Positions 1-12,465 are shown, counted from the first letter of the stretch. The stretch: DNA of 64,000 nt from Isoetes taiwanensis (GCA_021234155.1 JAJEKV010000003.1:21853569-21917568); one strand, 5' to 3'. The notes: a model not told the origin generated them from the sequence alone. Numbers and translations are program-made.

Positions 1-3000
1 GGTAGTGACGTGCGAAGTGTGGCTCCAGAATATGGGAATGAACGATCTGGCAAAATGTTTTGAAATTTGTCCTCATTTGTTTGCATCAGAGCCATTTCTT
101 TAATTTCACAAGGCCCCCAATAAAAATCAAGTATCGGCCATAGTAATTTTGTATTAAAACCATTATAACAAAAATAATATTACTTTGTGGGTTAATATGT
201 TGAATAACTATGGATAGTTATATAGGTGGTTTTTTACTTGTGACTTATTGTTCTAATTTTTTACACACTGTGCCTACAATTATAGTTTTAATATTGTGGT
301 TTAAAATGAGTGTTTTACTAGCAATGCATTATTATTTTGCAAGTGGTTGTATAATGAAGTTGTGTGCAACTTTTATATGAATTCAATAAATGCTTCATAC
401 AATATGTTATATCAAGAAACATAAGCCAATCAAGTAATGGTTTTTTTCTATTAAGACAAAGGAATGCTCGCAGCCTTTATAGATTCGGAGTATATTAAGA
501 TAAATCAATGGTGTTTTTACAATGCAATTAATAATAGTTTAATAATCGCATTAAGGTATATTGAACCCAAAACTACTCTCTTTTTTTAAGACAATTATTC
601 TTATAAGTTTCTCAAGATTGAATTCTTAAAGTTTCTACTGCATGCTTAATATTGGTTTTTCCAAAGAATAAAAAATATCTATATTAAAAGATCACATATT
701 TTAGAGTTTAACCGTATTTTGTTTATAATGCCAATTAAGAAATGCCTACATTGATATTTAGGAGTGGAAATAACAATAACCTCTTAAGTCAAATTTTCCA
801 CTAAAACATCAATTTTTCTAATAAAAAGCAGTAGCTTTCATTATAAAGTTAAATGGATATAGTGCATATATAGAGTGCCCAAGGATTTGAACCCCCGTAT
901 TTTAATTAATACAAATATAGAGAGTGATCCGACTTCATCCCTACACACAAATTAAAGACATCACTATCATTACTAAATAAAACTAATTGATCCTCAAGCC
1001 ATAAATTAAATATGAAAGGAAAGTCATTGCTAAATTTAAACGAAAGCCCAAATGCAAAAAGCAACAAAGACACTAAAACCCTTGATCGTAATTCAAATTT
1101 CATAAATTTCGCTTTTTCTTCATAACCCCATTTCTTATTCATGCTTTCCTCTAAAGACTACAGCGCCATATATATAAAGTGAAATTCAGAGAAAGGTCGT
1201 ATATTAAAAAATTCACCCCCACTATTTATTTCCTTGTGAGTGCAAATAAACTAATTTTGTGTACTTATTTTGTTGGCTAATCATGCAAGAACGAAAGCAA
1301 ATAGTTTTGTTTTTACCTTGCACTCACAATTTCAAAGATGCCGATGATGCCAAATGATCTTACTTAATAATATGAGAAGTAGCCGCCCACAACCCGCCAC
1401 TTTAGTGATCCAAGCAACAACACAAGGATTTTATTATTTAATTCGAAAATGCATACTAGAAGTTCGTGCAACCTATAATCCAATAGCATAATGCTAAATG
1501 GTGACCAATTGAGCAGTAAATGCACACGCGGTATCATGCATAATGCTGCAATATGAAGATCTTTCAACAAAGCTGTATACCGTGCCGATAGCGCATCGTT
1601 CTCGAATTTGGAAGTTTCTACGTGTCTTGAAATGTAAGAAGTCCTACCTGCCGGGATATTTTGCATGCTATCGTAGCATCTTTCGCTTCTTCAATGTCAA
1701 ACTCAAGACCGCTTTAGATATTGACAAAGGTAATCCAAATCCATGATAAAGAATGCGAAGATCAAGTATCTACCGCCCATTAAGCAATCAATTAATCGGA
1801 AATCCCCCATATGCATCCAAAATCAAGGAGAAAACAAAACCACAAAATCGGCCCAGAGTTTATAGACATGCAGAATCAAGACCAAAATAAACTAAAATAA
1901 AATGTAGAAGCTAGTCAACTACATCTAGAATAGATGGATAATGAGAGATACCTAAACATTGACTGACTTGGCGCTTAATACCAGAGATAAGAAAATTGGT
2001 CCTAAGTTATTAGGTTTTAATGCCGCCTATTCACCCTATGCTCATTGTGAGCATTGTATTGTGGTATTGTATTGTATGTATTTTACGGATTGTGCATGCA
2101 TGTCTACCACTTGTAAGAACCAAATAAGGCCCCGCAAAATTCTTGATGTTTATGATATTTGTTTATATTTGGTAACCTTGCTACCATTAATCCAAGTGGT
2201 GTCGCCTCTAGCGCGCTCAAAGTTGTTTCTTTTTTTTCTTTGCCTTGCTCATCTCAAGACTGCTCCGTATTTTCTACACTGTGGATTTAAATCCCCTATA
2301 GGCAAAGGCCATGGACAACCAAAACCTTTAAAAGAAATATGTATAGACCTGCCCCATGATAATGCCGCATTCTCGCTTGATGCGTATGCATAAATAACAC
2401 AAGAAATTCTCGTTCGTACTCTTTGAATGCACAAGCAAAAACCTAAGCCCTAAAACTCTCAGAAGAACTCCAAGCCATAAAAGCCTCCAAAATGCCTATG
2501 CTATAAAACTCTTCAAACTCCACTCAGATATACTCACAGAAAACCTAGCAAATTAGTGGCAGTAAACACCGACTCAAGAAAACCCTAGGACTCTCACTAA
2601 GCCAACAACAACAAAACTCTCCAAAGTCAAGTAGAACTTCTGCAAGAAGCAATAGAAGGAAACCAGTAAAGTAATCAATAGATCATCAAGAAACTACAAA
2701 CACTTCAAAATAAATAATCAGCCTCATAAGATCCACCTTGAACACGTAGATGACCTTGAAACATATAGAACATCCAATAATCTCCTACCATAGAAGCAAA
2801 GTCAAAGCAAATAAAGAAAAAGAATGAACGTAAATTTTACCCCATCCATGATTTATGTCCTCAGAAGGCACTTAAAAATGAGGATATCCAACAGTGGAAC
2901 CAAAAGGAAGTGTCACATTGTCAAAACCCTCACCTTCCTCGACAGTTAATAGTATTCTTTCTAGTCACATCCAAGCAAATTATGGAAAATAAAAATAATT

Positions 3001-3686
3001 TTATTGTGTATATCATACAATATGGCAGAGGTTATGTGTTCCTATATGCATTTATTCTAACTGAAAATTTTAGCCTTCCTTGGAGATGACGCTTTGGCCA
3101 ATGCATGCCTGTATATGCAATCGCCAAATCAAGACATACTAATTACTAGTGAAATCACAAGTGCAACCCTTGGCAACTCATCTTTATTCTAAAGTATCTT
3201 TTACTATAGTATAGCCGATAAGTAAAAATGCTTGTCTAGTATAGACATCCATGACAAAAATTTGGTAGGACATTCTATTAAAATTATTTTTAAATTGCAA
3301 CTCCAAACGTAACTCATGTGTTTGATCATCAATTCAAGAAAAGGCCACAAATCATTTTATGACCTTTTTAATATGCTAAAAAATGTCATATTCGTTGACA
3401 AAGTTGGAGATAATAAACTAGCCTCCAAATCATGCCTCACAGTTCATCATGGTTTTAATAGGCTATCACTAATTTTAGCTGCACTATTACATGGCTGGAA
3501 CTAACTCATAAATCCATATTAGTTTGAATAAAAACCACTATAGCATTCTTAACCATTATTGATAACCACAACCACTATCAGTTTTACAAACCACTAAGGC
3601 ATGTGGTTTTCTTCAAAAATTTCATGCATAAAAAACTATATATGTCATGGTTTCTAGATGATACAGTAGTGGTTTACTATATTAGT
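1..3686. other. AT-rich intergenic DNA, no gene recognised
   Basis: The stretch has only short open frames with no recognisable domain. The longest are 1959-2393 (+) and 1364-1666 (-), and neither looks like a known protein. A tRNA T-arm-like string near 881-900 lacks the rest of a tRNA. No terminal repeats are visible. Confidence 0.6.
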
Positions 3687-4500
3687 TCATTTTTGGGGGC
3701 CTTGTGTTTGCTTTCTCTTGATTTCAACTGCAGTTACGTAGGCTCCAACTCTTGTGACGGGATTTTCGCATAAGCATGTTAGCTTGTTGGTCTCGCCTCT
3801 TATTTTTCTCAGCTGGTTCATCTCATGCACACAATCCTGTTCCTTCCTGATTCTGCGTATTTCATCTTCAACGTGATTTGGTTTCCCTAGTACTGCAAGA
3901 TAAGGCGAGTAAAAAATTCCATTTCTGCATTTGGTGCTGACATTGAAATGGTTGTGGGCAATGAACTTATTAATTGCCTCTTCAGCTCTGTTTAAGGCAT
4001 TGGTGTGCCTCAATGAACATTGCATTGCGCAGCTTTTGATCAGCTCTTGTTGCACCATCACTGCATTTTGCCAGTGCAGATTGAAGAAACCCCTGCCTAG
4101 CATAGAAGCTATGGGTATATTTCCTGCACAGATATCCCCGGAATACCTTCTGTATGATAGAAGCTTTATGGTTGAAGTAAGCCATTCTGAGATTATGTTC
4201 TGTCTCTAGCTGTAAGTAGAGAGCAGCAACCCGACCCAAGTGTCCACGAAACACACGTTGTATATTTGTTGCAGCTGTTGACCATCTCCTTATCATTGAT
4301 AAAATGCACTCTGTGATTAAAAGACAACTTCAATGAACAAGTGACCTAATTTGGAAATCGCCTTAATGGGTCAATAGTATGAACCAAAATATTTGGAAAG
4401 ACGTCCATGGAGAGATTACGAATATACCAACCTGAATTTTCACTGACGCAGCACATTCCTCAACTCTATGTTCTTCGGCTTCTCTGCATTTAATGAAGCC
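3687..4500 (-). pseudogene. SPATA17: SPATA17-like IQ-motif protein, partial and frame-broken
   Basis: SPATA17 proteins carry several calmodulin-binding IQ motifs and belong to motile cilia and flagella. Three pieces are visible. Exon 4432-4500 ends in the IQ-motif start ECAASVKIQ before a GT donor (cag|gttggt). After an intron of about 123 nt, the next exon runs from about 4308 with IQ motifs NIQRVFRGHLGR and IIQKVFRGYLCRKY. That frame stops at 3982, while the frame from about 4103 down to 3687 continues with STKCRNGIFYSPY, matching the conserved SPATA17 segment that follows the IQ repeats. The overlap of the two frames implies a one-base insertion or two-base loss between 3982 and 4103. The first IQ motif lacks its FRG half, so an exon is missing or diverged. 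N-terminal exons are not seen. Family assignment is good; whether the gene works is doubtful. Confidence 0.62.
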
Positions 4501-6585
4501 TTGAGTTTGTTATGAACTAGTTGAAAGCAAAGGTTTCTTTTCTAAAACAGAGAACTTATAGACATAACCGGCAGTGTTCCACAAATGCTTGAAGAATGTA
4601 ATCCATTCTGAGCTTCGCTTTACCCATCTCCATTGCAGATATAAGTTAATAGCGTCTCCTAGGGGAATCCTCTGGACCAAATAGTCTACGCAATGGAAAT
4701 CCGAATCAGGAAAATCATTAAATTATCAGAGTTGTGCCTTGCTATATGCTTCAATTTCTTACACATTATATAAGATGAAAACACAAAGATATAAGCGCCC
4801 AAAACGATATAAATTGCAGCAAAGGGCAGTTTCCCATAAGTCCAAAATCTCCAGGTTTTCTTGAGGTCAGAGGACGACCTCAATGCCAAACAAGCACCAT
4901 TCCCATGCACATCTGAGTTCCCATGGACATCTGTTTTTTGGCTTCTTGGTACGGAATTGGAATTGGCAGCAAAAGAAGCGTCTGCACACAAGAAGACAAA
5001 ATTTGTCTCACAAGAAGACAAAGAAATGGCAAGACATTCCTTGAATTTCATGTTCCAAACCTGACTCCTCCAAGTTCAGCCGTCCATGTGAACTCCCAGT
5101 GTTTCTATCTGACCTCCAGGAAACCTTGAGGTTTCATGCCCATGGGAAACCGCCCTAAAGGTTAGCTATCAGTAGTGCAATAATTTCTCAAAGGACCAGC
5201 ATATCAGGATACACATGCAAGTCTTAGTAAATGGCCATATAGAGTCTGGTTGCAATGGTGCAAAGGTGTCAATCCAGGACATATCTACGAGATGTCTTGG
5301 ACTCTAGAAGGAAAATGAGCACAGTAATATCATAAACACAACAGAGCAGTTCAGACATAAATAGCAACAACAGGTCCCACATTAGATCGTAACTCAATCT
5401 GACAACACAAACCTGCTTTTCAAAAGACATTTACAAACCCTAGGCTTGATGCACTTTTTCAATTGACATCCAACAAGCAAGGTTGCTTTCTGAAACAAAA
5501 TTAAAAATTGCAACTGCTGATGGACTTCAATGCTCTATGACCTCTTCTGTCAATACGGTATCTTAGGATATAAGTTAAAGAGATCGGGACCATATGTGAA
5601 TTGCCGACAAGTAGAAGAATATGCTCTGATATGGTGGCATATCAAAGTATGGGATGTCCTTGCATCCCATTTGTAACCAAAGTGAAGGAACCTATCAGAC
5701 CACCATGTGGAGAAGATGATTCTCTTACACCAAATAGGAGGTACGCAGTTCCTTGATCTGCTGATTACTCCAAAGGTAGAAGACCTCTAGTTCCCTGGTG
5801 AAATACAAGAGTTCTACAATCTAGCTGAAGTCTGAAATGATTATACTTGGCATTTGAAAGTGCATATTAGAAAAGCTCTGATTCCATAAACATAAAAATT
5901 TACTATGAAGTAACAAAGATTCATTATGTATGCTGTTCTTGACTTGTTAGATTCAACAGCTGCAGTAAGGCACATAAAAAAAAAAAGATTGGAGAATTGA
6001 ACCCCAGCCTCCAAAAGACATATTTTTTCTCATTCTAGGAAGTCAATAAATTTCCCTTCAAAGAAAATTTAGCTGTTTAAAATGAAACTTTCAAGTTCTA
6101 GATCGACCTATATGAGCAATCAAGTCTCCAACAGGATTCTTGAAATGATTTCATGAAATGATTTGACACACCAAAACTTACATATCAAACTGTACTGCCC
6201 AGGTTATGAGAGATCAAACAGAATATTTGACTAAGAATTCTAGAAAAGAAGGAGGTTCTTATTTGCCACAGTTGGTAGTCAGAGACACAAAGAGTATGCA
6301 ATCTTATTTCTGAATATTCCTTGAGCTGGAAACACAGCCAGTAAACCAATAGCACAGCCTAATATCATTCATGATCTTAATTCATTGAAACAAGCCTGAC
6401 TTCCATAAGCAGCAAGCATCTTGCCTTCCTGAAGATCATTAATGGACTGAATCTTTATTTGTTTATCATAGAACTCCAACTAATTCATGAGAATTGCTTC
6501 TTATCTGCCCAGAATTCATCAAACATATGATCTTGAACCCCAAGAATTCAACCCAACTCAGCAAACCTGCTTCCATGTAACAAGA
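4501..6585. other. intergenic or intronic DNA
   Basis: No recognisable gene. A 121-residue frame at 4686-5051 (-) has a hydrophobic start and a membrane-like segment (IYIVLGAYIFVFSSYIM) but no family match; it could be chance. An A-run at 5979-5989 followed by a T-arm-like string is not a tRNA. Confidence 0.5.
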
Positions 6586-6586
6586 A

Positions 6587-6738
6587 TGTTCCTTTTGGAA
6601 GCATTTTGGGCATGTCAACATGCCTCAGCGTTGCCACGTGTTAGCATGTTCCCATACCAGTGCTTCAAAGGAACAGACATGTATGCTTCCAGAAGGAACA
6701 GGCATGTTGACATGCCCAGAAAGCTTTCTGAAGGAACA
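6587..6738. repeat. imperfect inverted repeat (foldback)
   Basis: Arms at 6587-6624 and 6701-6738 are inverse complements over about 38 bases. The core is a perfect 17-base match, GGGCATGTCAACATGCC against its complement, and the core is itself nearly palindromic. A shorter related copy (tgcttcc...aaggaacag) lies between the arms, so several hairpins are possible. It could be a small MITE-like foldback. No target duplication was found. Confidence 0.7.
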
Positions 6739-7011
6739 TTCTTGTATACTGGAATCGCTTGCCAGCTCAATTCCTCCATGCAGATGCGATCTAGCTCTAA
6801 ATTTGCCCATCTCCAACCGTTAACCAAAAAATAAAAAACCTCAGCCAAAAAGACAACCTACCTACAGATTTTTGACAAAAAAACAAAAATCGCAACCGAC
6901 GGGCTGAATCCATCATTGGGCAACCTATTGTAAAGATTGAGAGCGAAAAGTTAGTCACAAATTCAAAACTTTTCATCAAATTGCAAAAGGTCGAGAGGAT
7001 GCATGCATTGT

Positions 7012-8355
7012 CTAGGCAGCAATGGGCAAAGCCTTCAACACAACAATCTCAACAGTGAGGCCAGGTCCGAAAGTGAGGAGGAAACCATAGTCACAGCCTT
7101 CACCAGTGGAGGAGGACTTCATGCGGATGGATCGGGTCCGCATATGGTCGAGGACAAACATGACAGAGACAGAAGACATGTTACCAGTATCACCCAACAT
7201 CTGGAAACTGGCGTCAAGCTTCTCCTTCCTAAGGCCAAGGGCAGCGCCCATTTGGTGAAGAATGAGGGGTCCACCGGGATGGACTACCCAAAACATTTCG
7301 TTCACATCGGGGGATCCAACAGCCTGCATTCCTCTCTCCAAAACCTGGGCAATGCTTTTGGCGATAATAGAGGGCACCTCTCTCTTCAGTCTAAACACCA
7401 GGCCAGCTTCTCGCAGAATACCCTCTATCGCTCCGTCGCTGTCTGGAAGCACTGTATTTCCAGCCCAGGCTAGCTCATACAGTGCCTTTTCATTTTCCTC
7501 AGGATCAGCTCCAACAATCACTGCTGCAGAACCGTCTGCGAAGAGCGCAGATCCAACCAGCCCGTCAAAATGCGCCTCGGATGGGGCCTCAAATGTGGAG
7601 GCGGTACTTTCTGTGCATACAACCAGGACTCTAGCTCCCTTGTTATTCTCAGCCAGATCCTTTGCGAGCCTCAGCACCGTGCCTCCTCCAAAGCAGCCCA
7701 GGTTGTAGAGCATAAGCCTCTTCACCTGATCATACAAAACAGAACATATCTAACGTCAAAAAAACTCTAGGTATTCGAGGAATGATAATACAATGCAGTT
7801 GTAGTCGGGACTTCACGTCAGAATTTAGCCCGAGTAGCTTCACAATCTTGTAGTCTGCTCCAGGCATGTCTACTCCGCTTATTGTTGTCACCACTACATG
7901 GGTAATCTTAGATCTGTCCTTCCCCCATTCTGTAATTGCCTTCTCTGCAGCAGATGCTCCTAGCTCCGGAATTGCATCCACCATTATATCTAGCCTTGCA
8001 TTCAGAGACGGAGCTCCATAGGTTGTTATGCCCGGGTTTGCTTTCAAGATCTCCTTCGTCATCAGATGATGCCGCCTATTCACTTCAGATTTCTCACCTG
8101 ATCATACAAAACAGAACATATCCAATCAAAAAAACTCTAGGTATTCAAGGAATGATAATACAATGCAGTTGTAGTCTGGGACTACTTACAGATGCGAGCA
8201 AATTTCCTCCTGAGATCCACTTTGTCGTTCATGTTGCAGGCATCGAACAAAAACTCTGCGTAATCCGTCTGCTCAACGAAGAACGGGGGATTATCCGTAG
8301 CTATTGCAAACACACAAGCGGGACCGCTGGGCTTCTCTACTTTGAATGCTGCCAT
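7012..8355 (-). CDS. type III polyketide synthase (chalcone synthase-like), 3 exons
   Basis: Joined exons 8355-8190, 8097-7817 and 7725-7012 give 386 residues, the usual family length. Enzymes of this family condense a CoA starter with malonyl-CoA units in the cytosol, as in flavonoid, stilbene or sporopollenin precursor synthesis. The catalytic triad is present: Cys160 (NLGCFGGGT), His298 (VVHPGGP) and Asn331 (GNMSS). The gatekeeper phenylalanines are kept at 211 (LVGSALF) and 260 (GLVFRLK). The C-terminal signature reads TFGPGLTVE, not the usual GFGPGLTVE, and the CTESTAST strand differs at the site equivalent to chalcone synthase V196. The first intron splits the Cys56 codon, the canonical position in this family. 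The second, before Val150, is unusual. The start is the ATG at 8355; a slightly short N-terminus is normal for divergent members. The product cannot be told from sequence. Confidence 0.9.
7726..7816 (-). other. extra intron 2 of the PKS gene, a near copy of intron 1
   Basis: A 91-nt intron with donor gtgaag and acceptor gatcag interrupts the codons for ...NSD / VKRLMLY. Read-through would hit a stop, so splicing is needed. Apart from a few substitutions and short indels it is the same sequence as the canonical intron at 8098-8189 and the relic's intron at 27751-27840. The hexamer GTGAAG stands at the start of the intron and again at the start of the following exon, as a short target duplication or microhomology would leave. 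Confidence 0.88.
8098..8189 (-). other. canonical intron 1 of the PKS gene
   Basis: A 92-nt intron with donor gtaagt and acceptor gatcag splits the cysteine codon TG(T) in FARIC-EKSEV. This is the conserved intron site of plant chalcone synthases. Confidence 0.92.
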
Positions 8356-9596
8356 AGCCGAATGGTTCCGTTCCCTTTGCTGCTTTGCTAAGGATGAAGA
8401 TACAGTTCTGTCTGTTTAAGGAGTTTAGGGGCCGGCCCTTTTTTCCGAGCTTTTCCAACCTAGCTCGCGGTCGGCAGCTTCCGACCCACGGTCTTCCTTG
8501 CTGCCATATCTGTCGCCATATCTGCGTCATATGGACTTTTAATCCAAAAGATCCTCTACTTCCTCAAAACCTAGCTATCATATCATTTACTAGTCATTAA
8601 CTCTGGAACATCTGACCCAATTGAACATGTAGTCTTATTATAGTTTTGAATTGGGTTCTTTTGATTTGAATTATACACGTTTTATTTGAGTCGCTTCAAC
8701 GTGAGGATTAGTATCTTATAAGATCTACTATACAAAAACGTGTGTATTCCGAGCCATTAATTCCTTCCCTTTTTCTTATTTCGTATCCAACAGGTAACAG
8801 GTGGATGCAAATTTCCTTCACAAGTATGTCAATTATAATAAATTGAGGTCCCACTGCTGAGTGTTTGGGCCTCTGTTTCCACCAAAAGCTGAAGAGTCGA
8901 AGCCAACAATCGACACCAACAAACTGGTCGACCTGCTTCTTTTGCAAATAGCAACAAACAAGTCAGCCTCTGTTTCTAGAATTCAATCAACAAGAGGATT
9001 CTTTTCTTTTTACAAGTATTATGGGTTTTGTTTTTAAGGTTGAATATCAACCATTGATCCTCGGCATATCCCGAGCATCATACCAAATCAATGGCTAATA
9101 TTTTTTTCCCAGAAAAAATACTTTGCCACTTTCTAAGGTCGATTTCAAGCATTCAAACATTTAACTTCACCATCCATTAAATTTGAAACCTTTACACAAT
9201 GCAAGACCACAGACGGAAAAAAAAGGGGGCTGCTTCATCCAGAATAAACAAGGGTGTCTAAGGACTGTCAGAATAAACAGGGCCAGCTATAGATTGCTCT
9301 TCTTAATCGGGCCGGATGGACATAAAGAAACGGCCAGGGCTTAATCCTGTGTTTTGCAGGCTTGCATCGACCCTCCAGACATCTATTCAAGGCTGATTAC
9401 TTTGCCATAGATCCAGCGCAAGCAGCTCTTTAATCCGAGCACCTGCCAAATTCAATCTCCAGCAGCATGCCAATATAAATCCAGGCTGCTTTGCATTCGC
9501 ATAATATAGAAAGAGAGATCAGATGGAATGAGACAGATCATCTAATGAGGACCCAAGCTACGATTCGAGGCTAAACACCTGCAATATTGAAGCTGC
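8356..9596. other. upstream region of the PKS gene
   Basis: The first 75 bases (to about 8430) are shared with the flank of the truncated PKS copy (28007-28083), which marks the extent of the duplication. Beyond that no gene is visible. A promoter is expected here but no clear TATA placement can be defended. Confidence 0.5.
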
Positions 9597-9925
9597 CTAT
9601 AGCCATGGCCATGGCTGGAGCAATCGAAATACGAAACAGCCATGACTGGAGCAATCGAAACACGAAACGGCCATGGAGGAATAGCTCATGTTCCTGATTT
9701 TCAACACTTAACATAAAACAAAACAACCATAGCTTTAGCGGAGCTCTAAAACAGAAGCACAGCAGCAGCAGACAAGGAGCCCACATGCGCTTATGCTTGG
9801 CAAACCGGATCGCAGAACAACCATAGCTCCACCGGAGCTCTAAAATAGAGCCACTGCTCCATCGGAGCCCTAGCAGCAGCAGACAAAGAGCCACATGGGC
9901 TTTTGCTTGACAAATCGGATTTTGT
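9597..9925. repeat. two tandem duplications
   Basis: About 32 bases around ggctggagcaatcgaaatac repeat twice at 9612-9675. A diverged unit of about 100 bases, marked by CGGAGCTCTAAAA and AGCAGCAGCAGACAA, repeats at 9724-9820 and 9821-9925. An open frame on the minus strand (9571-9894) merely reads through these repeats. Confidence 0.65.
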
Positions 9926-10986
9926 GGGAACCCTGCCCTCTCTCAACCGTTGCCGCCCTTGTCGAAAAAAGAAAGCGGCGTGCGTTCTTATCTATGCCCT
10001 AAGAAAACGGCCCTTATCATTGCAAACAAAATACATTCTAAAAACCTATAAAAAGGAAACATGACCACTAAATGCAAATAAGCTGCTCAAATCGCTCAAA
10101 ATATACGATTTCTAATACAATACCGGCTAAAGCCACAAGCACCTCCCGCGATACAAAACTCAAACTTTGGAAGTTTATAAAGATGGATTTACTGTTTGTA
10201 TTCTTCTATTCTTTAAAGATTTCTGTATAACATCTCAAATAGCCTTTAAGTCGTATTTAATTAAAGTGAGACTCATTCCATTCCCACTTTTTTTCAGAAC
10301 CCTGTTATTTTACACAAAAAGGAGCACCCGGACCCGAAAACTGTCCTTAATTCGAATTTTTGTCTGTTAGTGTGCATCCAAGCTTTCTTCTAGTTTTCTC
10401 CGATGGCGAGTCGAGAACAAGAACAATGCAACTCAAACATAGAAACCAAAGTTCTAGTTGAAAAAGATTCTTAGTTGAACATTTTGGCTCTATTTTCTTA
10501 GGTGGGTAGACAAGAGATCACAAGTTCCAACAAAAATTAAGCAAATTGTTTACTTAATCACCAAAAAATACTAGTTTTGAGATACCTTATATTTATAAAT
10601 GGGCTCATTACAATATATATTACAGTGGGTGAAGAGACCATAGCGGTCGTATGGGAAAAATGATTACACCCTCTTCACACATGAACCACCTAGTGCAAAG
10701 GGCGCGTGGAGCTCTCTCCAAGTCACGGAGCAACTTACAGACGATAGAAATTTGTATGAGGAGTTCCTTCATGGGCCACATGCTTGTATGCCCAACTGAT
10801 GTCACCACCCTCTTCTCGGCACCTTTCTTCAATGAACTGGTCTTTTCGTTGCTGCCAAGCATGTACTATTTGGTCGAGATAAGGACTGCAAAAGACAAAA
10901 TCAAGTTAGTCAAGTGATGCTACAGGGAAAAAAAAAAAAATAAAATACAGTTCTTAGGGCCATTTTTGGAAAATACAGGCCTGAGA
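9926..10986. other. intergenic DNA
   Basis: No recognisable gene. A short frame at 10651-10917 (+) has no domain. A half copy of the gagtcgag element occurs near 10407, and a poly(A) run is at about 10926-10940. Confidence 0.5.
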
Positions 10987-11253
10987 GCCTTTCTCGACTC
11001 GCGAGTCGAGAAAGGCAGCTCAAAGCGAAAAACGCAGGTTTTAGGGGCCAGAAAGTGAAAAACGCAGGTTTTAGGGGTCAGAAGGCCTTTTTTTCCCCTG
11101 TTTTTTAACTAGAAAAAAAAAAGTTTTTTGAGGGTTTTTCTCAACTCGCGAGTCGAGAAAGACCCTAAGGCCCCTCTAATGGCCTTTCTCGACTCGCGAG
11201 TCGAGAAAGGCAGCTTAGAATGAGAAACGCAAGTCTAAGAGCCTTTCTCGACT
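10987..11253. repeat. cluster of 30-bp perfect palindromes
   Basis: The same perfect 30-base palindrome, with core TCTCGACTCGCGAGTCGAGA, stands at 10987-11016 and 11182-11211. A one-mismatch copy lies at about 11137-11161 and a half site at about 11240-11252. A diverged relative is at about 13218-13243 (ctcgactagtgagtcgag). Between them a short unit with gaaaaacgcaggttttaggg repeats in tandem (about 11027-11085). The palindrome is CpG-rich against AT-rich surroundings. Confidence 0.88.
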
Positions 11254-11633
11254 CAAAATCTAAACCAATCTAAACCTATGCATTAAACCTATGAAAGTTA
11301 TACATTAAAAATATGTGCATTAAACCTATGAGAGCCTATTAGACCTATGCATTAAATCTATTAATATGCATTAGACCTATTAATATGTACTTGTCCCCAT
11401 TTTGTGTCTTAAACCTTCAAAATGGGTTAAACAAGGTGTAAAATATATCGCGATCTTCGTAAAGTTAAATTTTTACTTTAGAATAAGAATATATGCCTAG
11501 AAAACGTGCACCATGGCAACATAATGTTTAACGTATGGACATAGTAGCACACACATAAAAAGAGAAATTGGGATACGTCAAAATATAATCCTATATTATT
11601 AGTATTTATTTTACACTTTCTTTTTCAACGTAT

Positions 11634-11862
11634 TATTTTACCCCCTTTTTTCTAATACCCCGCCTTTTTTTTCCCATGCTTGAATTTTAAAATTTGGTAC
11701 ATACCCTTTTTTTCTAATACCCCGCCTTTTTTTCCCCCATGCTTGAATTTTAAAATTTGATACATACACTTTCTTTTTTAACGTATTATTTCACCCCCTT
11801 TTTTCTAATACCCCGCCTTTTTTCCCGCCCATGCTTGAATTTTAAAATTTGGTACATACCTT
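11634..11862. repeat. tandem repeat, three units
   Basis: Units share TTCTAATACCCCGCC, then a T-run, then CATGCTTGAATTTTAAAATT and tacatac. The first and third units also carry an upstream cacttt..aacgtattatt part that the second lacks, so the array has nested duplications. Nothing coding is seen. Confidence 0.8.
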
Positions 11863-11869
11863 TGAGATG

Positions 11870-12465
11870 AAGATCCTTTGTACCATTGGACTCCTTGTTT
11901 CCGGAAGAAGCTCCATAGCCATAGCTCCCACCGGAATTGACCCGCAACCAAAAGCTTCACAGCTTTACAGCCACAGGCCCGATTTTCGTTGATTCAATCC
12001 TTCATAGGCTTTTAAATTCTCTGCGAAGCACTTTCTACCTGCCACAAGACCGATTTGCATAAAAAAACCGCATCCTGGCTTGCTCGTTCTTCTGAAAAAA
12101 TCTATTTCGGCTTGGCCGATTTGCCTTGCTCTGGTCGACACATCTCATGGGTCTTTTACTGAGCCCAAGCTTTTCTTTCTTATCACATCCTCTCACTGTT
12201 AATCGGCACCGACCTTGGTGCAAGAAATAAAATGGTGTACCTGGGAACCTTCTGCTTGAGGAAGCCATGTGGAAATAGTCAGGCTACAACGCCAAAGCTT
12301 GAGCTCCTAAAGCTTTGGAGCATTGGGACAGTTACCGGAGCTGGGGGCATTTACAAATGAATAACTTCTGTTTTCCATGCGTTGCTTTCCCCTGTTTCGA
12401 GCCTCTTGAACCTCTTGGTCCGACTGGTGCCATTGTTGGTGGAGCAGATGGCCCTTCACCAGCGC
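11870..12465. other. intergenic DNA
   Basis: No recognisable gene. Short frames such as 12035-12268 (-) have no domain. Confidence 0.5.

Noticed and set aside
865-905. tRNA-like B box on the minus strand (GGTTCAAATCC)
   Set aside because: No matching acceptor stem, D arm or anticodon arm.
1959-2393. 144-residue frame as a gene
   Set aside because: Cysteine-rich without pattern, no domain, no supporting splice or context signals.
4686-5051. 121-residue membrane-like frame as a gene
   Set aside because: Hydrophobic segments alone; an antisense frame of similar length exists and no family is recognised.
5976-6015. tRNA-like T arm followed by a T-run on the minus strand
   Set aside because: The 5' half of a tRNA is missing; the acceptor ends do not pair.
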